From: Geobacter sp. OR-1
Lineage (GTDB): Bacteria > Desulfobacterota > Desulfuromonadia > Geobacterales > DSM-12255
DNA length: 64,000 nucleotides
Reading direction: 5' to 3'
Assembly (NCBI RefSeq): GCF_000813145.1
Contig: NZ_BAZF01000015.1
Location: 47,371-111,370 of the forward strand
A program made the translations under genes and the position numbers. Positions 28,101 through 34,543 of this stretch are shown piece after piece. How positions within the stretch are numbered: position 1 is the first letter of the stretch; each line of letters begins with the position of its first letter. The notes beneath the pieces are model-generated. The model was not told the origin of the DNA. It did not search any database and saw nothing but the letters and a program-made list of their open reading frames with translations.

Positions 28101-29741
28101 AGCAACCCGGTGACCGTGCGGGCCACAACCGGCGGGGCATCCTATTACACGCAATCGTTCACCATAACGGTATCGGCGCCACCACCGGCGCCGGCGGCTC
28201 CGATCCTGATCCCGACAACCGGCGTGGGCGGCGTCTGGTGCTCAGCATTGCACAGCTTCAGCTGGACTGGCGTTACCCCGCAGGATACCGATCCTGTCTA
28301 CTACAATGTCCAGCTCGATACCTCCCCTTCCTTCAACAGCGCTAGCCTGGTCCAATCGGGGTGGATCTCTGCCACAACCTGGAACTATTATCTCGGCTCC
28401 ACCAACACTACCTGGTACTGGCGCGTGCAGTCACGGGACAACGGCCACATAAGCCAGGTCTCCCCCTGGTCGACGACCGGAACCTTTACCGATGGCGAAT
28501 ACTATTGGGACTGCAGCTGTGACGGCAGCTGCACCAGTTCCAGCTGCCCGCTGGTCTACTCCTATAACGGAACGGAATACGGGTACGAATCGGACCTGCA
28601 GGGGCCGGCAATCTCCCAGATCAAGAAGGGGGCCAGAAACGTTACACTCTACCAGCCGTCATACATGGTGCTGGAAGGGCTGGCCCCCGATGCGAACAAT
28701 CAATACCGGGTGAAGATCTGGGAATCCCTGGAAGAAGCGACCTTGTTGGATGAGGCGAAGCTACTAGCGATTGACTACCCTGACGGTTATGAAATCGTCT
28801 CCTCAAGCGCGGAGAACACCTACTATTACGGCTACGCCAATCCGTTCCGGATCTATACCCTCAAGGATCCGGTGCTGCCGCTGACCGCCAGCGACAAGAA
28901 CGGTAACGACATCAAGGCGCTGCTTCTCAACGTGGATGACAACCCAGCACCGATGACTCCGGACGATCCCGACAACTTCTACACCCTGGACTTCGGAACC
29001 GTGCAGCATCCGGAATACGCAAAGCTGGTGATCGACGGTTGGCAGATCATCAACTCCAAGATTTACCTGTCAACCGTAACCATCCAGCCTTACATTGAGG
29101 TTGTCAATGCCTCCGGCGCCTGGGTCAAGGTCAAAACCTTCGGCATGCCGGCAGGCGACCTGAAGACCATGGTCGTTGATCTCGCCAACAGCTTCCTAAG
29201 CAATGACCACCGTATCAGACTGCATCTGGGGATCAAGAAGGCCCAGGTATGGGTTGTCGACAGGGTCAGGCTCGACGACTCCTCACCGGTTTCCGTCTCC
29301 ACACAGGAACTGCAAGCTTCTGTAGCTGATCTGCAGATGGAGGGACACGCCATCCAGGCAATGAATACGACCCAGCACCGTATTCTCGTTGGGGATAACC
29401 TGCCGCTCAGACCTGATTATTACGGTTACGGCAATTTCACCAGGTACGGTGACGTGAAGGATCTGCTGACACAGAGGGACGACAAATATGTCCTGATGAA
29501 CTACGCCGACAAGCTAGAATTGAAATTCCCGGCCCTGTCGGCACCTCAAACCGGTATGACCAGAGGATTTATCCTCAAGGCCGACCTGTATTACAAGGAA
29601 TTCAAGGAATATAACCTGCTCGAACCGCTGCCGTTCCATGCAATGAGCGATTACCCGTATCCCACCACCGAGAGTTACCCCCAGGATGCGGAGCATACGC
29701 TCTATCAGCAGCAGTACAACACGCGGCAGGTTCTGCCATGA
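16161..29741 (+). CDS. Giant exported beta-propeller/fibronectin III/Ig-like repeat protein
   Basis: About 4,526 residues. The ATG at 16161 follows GGAGG by seven bases and precedes a signal peptide (LMMAVFMLLLPLSAFGAGG). In nucleotide positions the order is: SBBP-type propeller block (16350-17580), one Fn3, second propeller block (17890-19215), four Fn3, a DUF2341-like insert (20335-21530), four Fn3, a carbohydrate-binding-like jelly roll (22758-23185), eleven Fn3 (to 26310), seven cadherin-like Ig repeats (26341-28170), one more Fn3-like domain (to about 28490) and a C-terminal module. That module begins with a Cys cluster (CSCDGSCTSSSC) and contains SYNGTEYGYESD and DEAKLLAIDYP. No LPxTG, PEP-CTERM or autotransporter domain is seen. 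A surface adhesin or matrix scaffold is the best guess, and the upstream cytochrome suggests it may hold electron carriers outside the cell. Confidence 0.85.
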   Translation: MNFPFLTNDSRDGGRAAGKRQLARIVNLMMAVFMLLLPLSAFGAGGDVAWQLADQLPGKQEARASAVDKAGNVFATGYQNLAAGVDDDYYTVKFKADGSGIAWRATYDRAHGSDQATSIVIDSEDNVIVTGHTWNGTNYDIHTIKYSGETGAVLWQHTYNGIAKGNDYGTAIAVDSLNNVYVGGYSQNSAGNEDYILLKYSATGPNPDGTPLWTAIAHGTAAGANKIASVATGSDGVAVTGQSWNGTAFNILTLKYDFSGTKLWERTYSTGAANPCLGGYVRMNTGGDLFITGSASNGLDLDIYTARYNGATGEPVWERTYNGAFDDEPSGLVIGPDSNVYITGYTWTMTSQNDFYTAKYDGATGAVIWEKNFNSNNGNDDIASPTGIVLDPLGDLFVTGFTVADKNYDFQTIKYKKDNGTLLWNSRLNGAANLNERPAGIGLSPTGELLVSGWSDSGANGVDFLVVKYDPGLLDPPTALTAQAVTNSSVDLSWVDNSGNEDGFRIERCANQGCTDFSEIATTAAGVTAHTDTGLDPNTYYSYRVRGVSSASGYSHYSNVATSLTVVVSFVAPVSPYVYSGLAGKDDFANAIAVGPDNNPVIAGQSNDYPAGYSSGETSFDYLLLKLDRTAMNALWTDRYNDPTDASDIATCVAVDRNNSIVVSGYATLHNGASNDVNSLYTMRYAAAGPPALSADQYNGPVPGGATDDRAIAVAIASASDSSNNVVVVGYGKNIDSNDDIYVIKYNPDGSRAWVATPFDGNQGDDFPTTVILALDGSVFVAGYSETGPNTNIHRYFVSKYNGATGARIWTDLSSIVPGGDSRFNSLALDSAGDLYVTGFAVNASGNKDFYTVKYSGTAATAQQIWTRTFDGSAHGDDEAVAVRVDPVDDAVVVGGTTLSGSENHDITVVKYSSAGDQLWSKIYQRPANDDFAKAMGIDSNGNIYLTGNTSNGFSTDSLTVKFDNLGNISSATLYNGSANSYDESTALVVNSLDEVFVAGYTENASGSADALVYKIAPDNTKPSVPRTLTAVPGYAAVALTWADVASVKDGFKIERKVGNCSSANGNPWTPLASVPATTLTYTDSGLNPGATYCYHVQTYLTSGESSRWKAAQTTTLVPSSPANISATVINTTKVNLAWSDNTSGETGFRVERCSGPSCADFSQIGTVAPNVASYSDSSACNGTSYLYRILAYGSGWESPAGTLAAAVTTPVAVAPLITATRISEVEIDLSWNDPNSDETGYIVERCDGAGCSDFEPVTTLVPNSTQFKNTGLTGNSSYSYRVKGYKTDNCSWETYSNIASATTTINPPSGLTANAGNSTAVNLSWTDNTVSETGFQVEKCVGSGCVIFGQIGSAGSNVTNFSDSTACAGETATFRVKATRGSVTLSNGNNGCWTRRTPLTVSNFQPNFQMRLTVPYDSDMQGSFADLRFLDNNANLEIPYWIEDKVDGVSATIWIKTGNNNSLSMYFGNAAATSSSSGVEVFEFFDEFNGTLDSARWQATGAASVAGGALRIDSGAVYSNATAVSSPQNRVFEMKSQWLTGANASSGLSIANARSTQLSNAGSNPLVSFVTDNGSTANLLAYGANGAAASYNIASGTQTTTISTGTALYNPFLANGQNTRVPASGVWSPPGGGDITRIHVVSQSETGYDYFYVYNAAGTLLGTYNGTVNQWVDIAPTTGLYTVFHTDGSVQYGVGGNVTEVLVSGISPVNALNSYRIVGYEFRDNSAISYFVKETNYSEVTRKSYSGTWNVPSFLWLGYLTGSTAGTTAIDNMLVDWVRVRRYAATEPTAVFGSKESSACFTFASPWEGAYSNTATATTPTPSTPVLSAARAHESQINLSWSDTNSDRTGFRLWRCSGAGCSDFSQTGGILTTTTYSDSGLTPNTEYHYYVETFKTASCGWSRPSAQASATTTLLEPNNITVTANSTTQITLGWGDRTGSETGFKVFRCQGSGCSDFALIGTAAANATGYSDTTVAENSAYRYQVQATNSTLGWDSLPSAAVERSTPAASAPVLSSVNRVSEVQLQVTWSDSNTDRTGFRLFRCAGVGCSDFTQVGGVITATSYTDTGLTSGNSYSYYVESFKTATSGWAKQSGQLSAGTTLLEPANLTATSGATTQVSLSWTRTTANETGFSVERCAGIGCSDFVQVGTAAAASSGYSDTSVCSGITYSYRVKAVNSSVPWETGFSSVATTVTSGITNFLPDAGFENAVSGWTTAVTTLTGTEIDTTTVHDGARSLKITATGSQLGRSQSLAVTPGRQYTLSGYLNTALTSGTAQCDVYGTGIDSPGIAIAYDSPNNNTGWVQLSETVAIPAGTGSVSIRCFASGSPQGTAYFDTIQFVPADFVLSATRSSERQVNLSWLDSVVDETGYKIERCSGSGCSDFSQIGTTGANVTNHSDSSLAANTTYTYRVRGYRTASCGWDGSYSTTAVATTTITPPGNLSATPVNTTTINLAWNDNTVSETGFVIMRCSGTDCTDFSQLTITAANATSYPDNSVVNGTTYRYQVRATNSTVPWDSDYSSIAGAATTAPTAPSALSAIEGSDETRINLTWTDNAGDETGYKIERCEGAGCANFSQVGSNLSANSVSYSDTGLKGNTGYSYRVSAFKTGTNGWTASSTVSATTVVAAPTGLTATPTSTTSVNLAWTDKTGSETGFVVERCTGAGCTDFSQLYLTAANAASYLDSSAASDTVYRYQIRATNSTVPWDTAYTGIATATTPKPLPPASLSAARGTNETRMNLSWTDSTSDETGYKVERCEGAGCSDFSQIGSNLAANSASYIDTALKGNTSYSYRVSAFKTATNGWSVSSVVTATTTLIAPASLAAAAPNSAQVNLTWADNSGSETGFKIERCTGAGCTFSGPEIATATANAISYSDTTVVSGTTYQYRIRATNSTVPWDSDYSGTAVVTTPSQGNPSALAATFTGTRVTVTWTRNTVDETGFYIQRCTGSSCLDQDYSQIGQVGSGVTSYQDNTVCGGTTYSYRVSAYRTSYYTTPYSAPVTVTPAPTLPVLTATRISEAQLNLSWTDANSDRNGFRVERCLGAGCSNFVTIADNLAANTLSYANSGLLPDFSYSYRVRSFNNTATCGWESASAIATQTTTIATPGSLTALAAGTSQIALSWTDTTATETGFRIERCTGTGCSVFTEIATTAAGAVSWSDTGLTSGTSYSYRIRATKTTAYAWDSGYSNTASATTQNAPAPPTGLTAQSASASLINLAWSDTSAPDGYYIERCAGANCSMFAQIAAVGATPRSYGNSGLAATTTYCYRVRGYKTGVWTTGYSSTVCSATAIDSPTTLTATPLNSQTVQLTWEDGTADVNGFNLETLLWNGEWAVVASLGADTVSYIDTIGIEPQKTYTYRIRSFAGAQYSAYSNLAPVITPAYLPSDGTCITTDLNAPTITSTPVTTVSEGASYSYQVTATAVGNRTLSYSLAIKPAGMTISPAGLVSWTPLYSQSGNQNVTVRVVDSGGHMVEQHYAISVANQNSEPVISSTPVTSAVELHPYSYQVIAADPQGDPLSYTLVTAPAGMTVSATGLLTWTPTVIQYGANPVTVRASDGSLSAEQSFTIDVGYNQTPVISSSPVTVAADGAAYSYQVVASDPDNDPLTYSLIAAPSGMTVSASGLLSWTPTKAQADAGSHPVSLQVSDGSLSAIQEFTVTVSVNHTPIISSTPPTTASEGVQYSYSLAAYAPVSGDTLTYSLTTAPVGMTISTAGVVTWTPSAGQGGTAIPVTVAVQAGGAAATQSFTVSAPFIAAPATQRASVGAAYSLSATANAAGRTGTIVYSLTASPTGMTINASTGAISWTPASGQTGSNTVTVKATIGSYTPPLYATRTFTVSVPSITSTATATAAVGKPYSYTPVAVDPAGGTFTYALTTAPSGMTINATSGAVSWTPATGQGGNAVPVTLTATVGTAVASQQFTISTVAITSSPATTAATGNNYSYQAVATGAALTYALDAAPTGMTVSATGLVTWTPSEAQLGSNPVTVRATTGGASYYTQSFTITVSAPPPAPAAPILIPTTGVGGVWCSALHSFSWTGVTPQDTDPVYYNVQLDTSPSFNSASLVQSGWISATTWNYYLGSTNTTWYWRVQSRDNGHISQVSPWSTTGTFTDGEYYWDCSCDGSCTSSSCPLVYSYNGTEYGYESDLQGPAISQIKKGARNVTLYQPSYMVLEGLAPDANNQYRVKIWESLEEATLLDEAKLLAIDYPDGYEIVSSSAENTYYYGYANPFRIYTLKDPVLPLTASDKNGNDIKALLLNVDDNPAPMTPDDPDNFYTLDFGTVQHPEYAKLVIDGWQIINSKIYLSTVTIQPYIEVVNASGAWVKVKTFGMPAGDLKTMVVDLANSFLSNDHRIRLHLGIKKAQVWVVDRVRLDDSSPVSVSTQELQASVADLQMEGHAIQAMNTTQHRILVGDNLPLRPDYYGYGNFTRYGDVKDLLTQRDDKYVLMNYADKLELKFPALSAPQTGMTRGFILKADLYYKEFKEYNLLEPLPFHAMSDYPYPTTESYPQDAEHTLYQQQYNTRQVLP
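16350..19215 (+). repeat. Two SBBP-type beta-propeller repeat blocks within the giant protein gene
   Basis: About 13-15 copies of a 45-60 residue unit occur, with the pattern (A/V)VD-x-x-(N/G)-NVYVTG-Y followed by D-x-x-TVKY and a tryptophan (for example VIDSEDNVIVTGHTW and ALDSAGDLYVTGFAV). The blocks are separated by one fibronectin III domain at about 17587-17865. Units of this type are known as SBBP repeats and are expected to fold as propeller blades. They are coding repeats, not nucleotide direct repeats. Confidence 0.75.
19225..26310 (+). repeat. Fibronectin type III array within the giant protein gene
   Basis: Nineteen further Fn3 units of about 95 residues lie here, each with PxxLTATxxxxTxVxLxW, then ETGFxVERCxGxGCxDF, then YxYRVxAxxxxxxW. 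A pair of cysteines in the ERC-x-G-x-GC segment recurs in nearly every unit and may form a local disulfide. Some neighbours are close to identical over short stretches (the units at 23750 and 24322 share SDETGYK-type sequence), which points to recent unit duplication. The fourth unit of the first group is interrupted by the DUF2341-like insert. Confidence 0.8.
26341..28170 (+). repeat. Seven cadherin-like Ig (He_PIG type) repeats
   Basis: Seven units of about 85-90 residues begin near 26341, 26615, 26877, 27147, 27410, 27680 and 27937. Each has PxISSxPVTxAxxGxxYSYQV, then LTYSLxxAPxGMTxS, then GxVxWTP. This is the Ig-like pattern found in bacterial surface proteins (He_PIG/cadherin-like). The last three units are shorter at the front, so a few boundaries are uncertain. 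Confidence 0.78.
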
Positions 29742-29743
29742 GA

Positions 29744-29885
29744 TTCCGTCCGGAAAGGGTTCTTTTTCGCCCTGGCGGTGTCAATCTGCGGGATTGCTTT
29801 GTGCGACGTACTGGAGTACGTCTCCGCGCAATCCCTTGATTTCCTTGCCAGGACAAAAGATCCCTCCTTTCCGATCCGGAAACCA
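29744..29885. repeat. Long imperfect palindrome between convergent genes
   Basis: Two arms of about 70 bases mirror each other around 29814. The centre is a perfect 8-bp hairpin (GACGTACT, GG, AGTACGTC). It is flanked by GGGATTGC and GCAATCCC, then by CCTGGC/GCCAGG and TCCGGAAAGG-like arms. The structure could act as a bidirectional terminator for the giant gene and cydC, or be a REP- or MITE-like repeat element. Confidence 0.55.
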
Positions 29886-29886
29886 C

Positions 29887-29922
29887 TAGTGTCTCATCCG
29901 GAGTTTCCGGATGGATACTAGA
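29887..29922. terminator. Inverted repeat, probable bidirectional terminator
   Basis: CTAGTGTCTCATCCGGA pairs nearly perfectly with TCCGGATGGATACTAG around a three-base loop. It lies between two genes transcribed towards each other and has no strong T-run on either side, so it is scored cautiously. Confidence 0.4.
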
Positions 29923-29966
29923 TAACGGTCGATTCATGGGGGAGACCAACAGCAGGGTGGGAACTT

Positions 29967-31604
29967 TCAGAGTGCGATCACCGTGTCGGCCAGTGCCAGG
30001 CAGGCGGGGCGATGGGTCACAACCAGGAGGGTTTTCCCCCGGAGCCGCCGGTTAAGGGCTGCCACTACCTTGCTTTCGGTGGCAGGGTCCAGCCCCTCGG
30101 TCGGCTCGTCCAGCAGCAGTATCGGGGCATCGTGCAGCAGCGCCCTGGCCAGGGCGATCCTCCTGGCCTCCCCTCCGGATACGGCACTCCCGGCAACGCC
30201 GACCATGGTATCGAGGCCGGCAGGCAGGGTGTCGATCCAGCCGGCCAGCCCGGAATCATCGAGTGCATCCCTGATCCGGCTACTGTCGGCATCCGGCGCG
30301 CCAAGCAGGATATTGTCCCGGATCGAGGCATTAAACAGATGCGGCCGCTGCGGCACGGCCGAGATAAGGGTCGCCATTACCTCGCTCGGAAGCTCCCGAA
30401 GCTCGGCACCGCCGATGGTTATGCTGCCGCGATAGGGGCGAAACCGGAGCAGCAGCTCGACAACGCTGCTCTTCCCCCTGCCGCTCGGTCCGGTCAGGGC
30501 CACCCTCCCCCCCGCGGGTATGGTCAGGGAAAAATCGCTGAGTACCTCTGGGCCGCCTGCGTAAGAAAAACAGACCCCCTGAAAAACAATCTCAAACCCT
30601 GAAACCGGCGAAAGCGGGACACCCGGTTCTGGAACCGGGTGGGGCGCTGCGGCCAGTTCGGTAAGGCGACCGGCGGTGGCGGATGCGGCCGGGATTGCCT
30701 GAAGGGCAGCGGCCAACGGCGCAATCCCCTCGAACGAGGCAGCAGCGAAAAAGAGGATCATGGCCAGCACCGGCCCGCTGACTGCACCTCTGCCGAGTTC
30801 CCCGGCAGCCACTGCCAGCAGAACGGCCAGGGCGATCCCGCTTGCGGCCAGAATCCCGCCGATTGCCACGCCGTTAATTCCGCCAAGGCGCCGCTGCTCC
30901 CCTGCCAGTTCAGCATAAAGATGCGCCACCCGATCAGCCTGTTCGTCGGCAGCACCGAGCAACAACAGTTCTTCAGCCCCTTGCAACCCTTCCGTAACCG
31001 CGATGCGCAGCTCCCCGGCAACCTTCACCGCTCTTGCCCCGGGTTCGGCTGCCATCCTCCTGGTTAACAGCGGCAAAGCTACCCCGGCGACAAGCAAGGC
31101 AGACAAGAGAACCGGTCCGGCTGCGACGTTGAATAGGGAGAGACACAACGGGGCGATCACGATGACGCTGAAGCCGGTTGCGATCGGCGCAATGATCCGG
31201 AGATACAAGCTCTCCATGTTGTCCACGTCTGCCCGAAGGCGCCCGGCAAGATCCCCGCCGGCATACCCTTCCAGTCCGGCAGGCGCCAGGGGGATCAACC
31301 GGTCGAACAGCCAGCACCGGAGGTCGGCCAGCATCCTGAAGGCCGCTTCATGGGTCACCAGCCTCTCGACGTAACGGCCAATGGTCCGGGCAACGGCCAG
31401 CCCCCTGATTGCTGCTGCCGGGACGGCATAATTGAAGGCCAGCTTGGTGACCCCGGCGACTGCCATGGAGGCGATGAACCAGCCGGAAACAGCCATCAGG
31501 GCAATGTTGGCAGCGATGACCAGAAACCCGGCGCCGATACCGGCCAGCAGCCAGCGCCATTGGCGCGCTGCCATTGCCCGAAAGATCTGTACCAGCCCCT
31601 TCAT
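29967..31604 (-). CDS. cydC: Thiol reductant ABC exporter subunit CydC
   Basis: 545 residues: a six-helix ABC membrane domain (about 1-300) fused to a nucleotide-binding domain. Walker A is TGPSGRGKSS, the signature is VSGGEARRIALARALLH and Walker B is ILLLDEPTEGLDP. CydC pairs with CydD to export cysteine or glutathione to the periplasm, which is needed for cytochrome bd assembly and for periplasmic redox balance in known species. The ATG overlaps the cydD stop (ATGA), so the subunits are translationally coupled. In a cytochrome-rich organism the pair may support c-type haem attachment by keeping cysteines reduced; that is an inference. Confidence 0.87.
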   Translation of the reverse strand: MKGLVQIFRAMAARQWRWLLAGIGAGFLVIAANIALMAVSGWFIASMAVAGVTKLAFNYAVPAAAIRGLAVARTIGRYVERLVTHEAAFRMLADLRCWLFDRLIPLAPAGLEGYAGGDLAGRLRADVDNMESLYLRIIAPIATGFSVIVIAPLCLSLFNVAAGPVLLSALLVAGVALPLLTRRMAAEPGARAVKVAGELRIAVTEGLQGAEELLLLGAADEQADRVAHLYAELAGEQRRLGGINGVAIGGILAASGIALAVLLAVAAGELGRGAVSGPVLAMILFFAAASFEGIAPLAAALQAIPAASATAGRLTELAAAPHPVPEPGVPLSPVSGFEIVFQGVCFSYAGGPEVLSDFSLTIPAGGRVALTGPSGRGKSSVVELLLRFRPYRGSITIGGAELRELPSEVMATLISAVPQRPHLFNASIRDNILLGAPDADSSRIRDALDDSGLAGWIDTLPAGLDTMVGVAGSAVSGGEARRIALARALLHDAPILLLDEPTEGLDPATESKVVAALNRRLRGKTLLVVTHRPACLALADTVIAL

Positions 31605-33304
31605 GACAATACCCCGCCCGAGGAAATCTCCGTCAGTCGCCCGCTTGCCAGTTGCACCACCTGGGTACAGTTCCGGAGCGTCTCTTCGCGGTGACTGATG
31701 ATGATCATTGTCCGCCCTATCGCCAGCCTCTGGATGGTATCGAGAATCAGCCGCTCGTTGGCCTGATCGAGGCCGGCGGTCGGCTCGTCGAGCACAATCA
31801 GCAGCGGTTTGCGCAGCATCAGCCTGGCAAGCGCCAGCCGCCGGAGTTCCCCACCGGAAAGACCGGCTCCTCGGTCCCCCAGTTGTGTATCGACCCCTTG
31901 CGGCAGCCGCGCCACAACTTCGGACAGCGCCGCCGCCTCCAGGGCAGCGCTAATATCCGCATCGGTAGCCCCTCTCCCGGCAGCCAGAAGGTTTTCCCTG
32001 ATGCTGGTAGCGGCGAAGAAGGGGCGTTGCGGCACCCAGGCAAGACGTTCGCGCCAGCGGCCCTGATCATAGGAAGCCAGATCGTGCCCGTCAACCAGCA
32101 CCCTCCCCTGCTCCGGCAAGGATAGCCCAAGCAGGAGCCGGGCAAGGGTCGACTTGCCACTGCCGCTTTCACCGACAATGACGGTAACTGACTCCGGCGG
32201 GATAACCAGGTCGATATCCCGGACGCCGCCCCGATCAGCGCCGTAACAAAAGGAAACCTTATCCAGATGGATTTCGGGAGCCGACTCGGGCGGAGGGAGG
32301 TCGCCACTTTCAGGCAGCGGTAGCGGCTGTAACATCAAAGGGAGTATCCTGGCTGCAGCAGCGGTGCCGTTCATCCGGCTGTGCCAGGAAAGGCCGAGGG
32401 TGCGAAGGGGGAGATAAAATTCCGGGGCGAGCAGCAGCACGAACAGGCCGTCGACAAGAGCCAGTTTGCCGGAAAGCAGCAGGAAACCGATAATGACGGC
32501 AACCAGTGCGGTTCCGACCGTGGCAAAAAACTCCAGCATCAGGGCGGAGAGAAATGCAATTCTGAGCACTGCCATGGTGCTGCGGCGATAGTCGTCGGAG
32601 ACCGCAGCGACCATAGCAGCTTCGCGGCGGGCCGCGCCGAAGATCTTCAGGTCCGGCAGCCCCTGCACCAGGTCGAGCAGGTGTCCGGCCATCCGGGTCA
32701 ACTTGCCCCACTGCTCCCGGTTCAGGCGCTCCGCACCCTTGCCGATCAAGACCATCATTAGCGGTATAAACGGGGCCGAAAACAGGAGGACGATGCCGGC
32801 CCGCCATTCAACAGGGAAAACGACCGTCAGAACGAGCAGCGGCAGGAGCGCCGCCAGGAACAGGTGCGGCAGGAAGCGGGTCAGGTAGCTTTCCAGCCCC
32901 TCCACGCCGGAGGTAACGATTTCGGCGAGCGTTCCGGCATCTTCGCCGGCAATTCCGGCAGGGAGCAGCAGTTGCAGCCTTCGGTAGAGCCGGTTTAATA
33001 CCCGCTGCTTGACCTCTGTCGCGGCCCGGGTCACCTGTCTCTCCGCCAGATAGGCCCCTGCCCCGCGAAGCAGGGCAAGCAGCGCCAGGGTGCCGGCAAC
33101 GGCAGGGATCTCCTGCCACCCGGCGCCATTGATGATCAGATCGTGACAGGCCCCGGCCAGGAGCCTGGCCTGAACAATGATCAGGATTCCAGCGGCAACA
33201 CCCAGAACAACTGCGGCAGCCAAAGGAGACAGGACCTCACGGGCCTCGCGGCGCAGCCACTGCTCCGGCTCCATGGCCGGATTTTCCCGGATCGGCGTTG
33301 TCAT
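31601..33304 (-). CDS. cydD: Thiol reductant ABC exporter subunit CydD
   Basis: About 567 residues from the ATG at 33304, which leaves 22 bases after the upstream gene. Earlier in-frame starts would overlap that gene, and no strong ribosome site decides between them. The transmembrane half is followed by Walker A (GESGSGKSTLARLLLG), the signature LSGGELRRLALARLMLR and Walker B LLIVLDEPTAGLDQ. QRPFFAATSIRENLLAAG is the Q-loop region. It is the partner of CydC. No cydAB genes are in the window. Confidence 0.86.
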   Translation of the reverse strand: MTTPIRENPAMEPEQWLRREAREVLSPLAAAVVLGVAAGILIIVQARLLAGACHDLIINGAGWQEIPAVAGTLALLALLRGAGAYLAERQVTRAATEVKQRVLNRLYRRLQLLLPAGIAGEDAGTLAEIVTSGVEGLESYLTRFLPHLFLAALLPLLVLTVVFPVEWRAGIVLLFSAPFIPLMMVLIGKGAERLNREQWGKLTRMAGHLLDLVQGLPDLKIFGAARREAAMVAAVSDDYRRSTMAVLRIAFLSALMLEFFATVGTALVAVIIGFLLLSGKLALVDGLFVLLLAPEFYLPLRTLGLSWHSRMNGTAAAARILPLMLQPLPLPESGDLPPPESAPEIHLDKVSFCYGADRGGVRDIDLVIPPESVTVIVGESGSGKSTLARLLLGLSLPEQGRVLVDGHDLASYDQGRWRERLAWVPQRPFFAATSIRENLLAAGRGATDADISAALEAAALSEVVARLPQGVDTQLGDRGAGLSGGELRRLALARLMLRKPLLIVLDEPTAGLDQANERLILDTIQRLAIGRTMIIISHREETLRNCTQVVQLASGRLTEISSGGVLS

Positions 33305-33326
33305 GGCGCCATTCTTGATAGGTAAC

Positions 33327-34397
33327 TCAGGGCTGTCCTGCTCGTTCTTCGGCCGCTGCAGGCTCTCCCCTGTTGGCGGCAAGATGTTCCATCAACCAGG
33401 AAAAAGCCTCAATGGCAAGCGGACCGATGATTATCCCGGTCAACCCGAAGGCGGCAATCCCGCCGATGGCACCGAGGGTAATGGTAAGCACCGACAGTTC
33501 GGAGCCGCCGAGCCTGGCAAGCAATGGTCTGGTGACATTGTCCATCATCCCGATCACCCCGGCGCCGATGACTACAAGGATGATTCCTTTGGTGACCGCG
33601 CCCGAGACCATCAGCCAGATGGCCGCCGGTCCCCAGACCAGGGCAGTGCCGATCGCAGGGACCAATGCACAGATGGCTATCAGGGCGCCGGCCAGGAACG
33701 GTGACGGCAGGCCGAGCACGGCAAACGCAATCCCGCCCGCGATCCCCTGTAACAGGCAGGTGCCGGCCACGCCGAAAAATATGGCGGAAGCGCCTGCAGC
33801 CATCCGCGCTGCCAGCGAGTCGAAATCGAATTCCATAGGAATCGCCTGCGAAATCCGGCGATACCAGCCGGTCCCGTCACGGCAGAGGAAGAAAAAGATA
33901 AAAAGGAAGGCAATCACGCTGAAGATGAAGGAACCGGCACCTCGGGCAATCCCTGCTGCTGCGATTGCCAGCCACTGAAGCAGTTTTTGCCCGGCCTCGG
34001 ATGCATGGGCGGCAAGCGCGTCTTCGTCAACCCGGTACTTGTTGACGATGCTGCGGATCCCTTTGGGGAGCGGCAGACTCTCCAGCTTTTTCTGCACCGA
34101 TGCTACGGAAAGCTTATTGAGATTTTTGGCCTGGATCGACTGCACCGCTACGGTAGCTTCATAGGCAAGCTGACCGCCAACCAGGGTAACCGGGACAACC
34201 CCGGCCAGGGCAACGATGAAAACCATGGCCGCTGCAGCCATGGTCCGGGAAACATGGCCGGACAAGCGCCGGCTCACAGGTCTCATGGCCTGGAAGATGA
34301 CAACCGCCCAGATGAACGCAGAGAGGAACGGGAGCAAAATCCAGCAGGCCATAGCAGTAATGGCCAAGATCCCCAAGAGTCCGAAATAGTTCCGCAT
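33327..34397 (-). CDS. AI-2E family (PerM/YdiK-like) membrane permease
   Basis: 356 residues with seven to eight predicted helices. The N-terminal pair of helices, a soluble middle region (about 90-145) and the C-terminal block GSELSVLTITLGAIGGIAAF then GLTGIIIGPLA match the AI-2E transporter family. Members have been linked to AI-2 export or to sodium/proton antiport; the substrate here is unknown. GAGGAG lies nine bases before the ATG. It reads towards cydD with 22 bases between them and is probably the first gene of that operon. Confidence 0.82.
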   Translation of the reverse strand: MRNYFGLLGILAITAMACWILLPFLSAFIWAVVIFQAMRPVSRRLSGHVSRTMAAAAMVFIVALAGVVPVTLVGGQLAYEATVAVQSIQAKNLNKLSVASVQKKLESLPLPKGIRSIVNKYRVDEDALAAHASEAGQKLLQWLAIAAAGIARGAGSFIFSVIAFLFIFFFLCRDGTGWYRRISQAIPMEFDFDSLAARMAAGASAIFFGVAGTCLLQGIAGGIAFAVLGLPSPFLAGALIAICALVPAIGTALVWGPAAIWLMVSGAVTKGIILVVIGAGVIGMMDNVTRPLLARLGGSELSVLTITLGAIGGIAAFGLTGIIIGPLAIEAFSWLMEHLAANRGEPAAAEERAGQP

Positions 34398-34434
34398 GCA
34401 GCCGATCTCCTCGTTTGGTTGGCCCGGTAAAACA

Positions 34435-34456
34435 ATGGGGGCCGTATGGCCCCCAT
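34435..34456 (-). terminator. Rho-independent terminator of fba
   Basis: ATGGGGGCC and GGCCCCCAT form a perfect 9-bp stem with a four-base loop. On the minus strand it is followed by TGTTTT, downstream of the aldolase stop at 34544. Confidence 0.7.
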
Positions 34457-34543
34457 AATATTAACAATAATTCCCGTAAGATCAAACCGGAACGAATCTA
34501 AACCGCGGCAAAAGCAACATGCTCCGGAGGCATGGCTTCCTGA

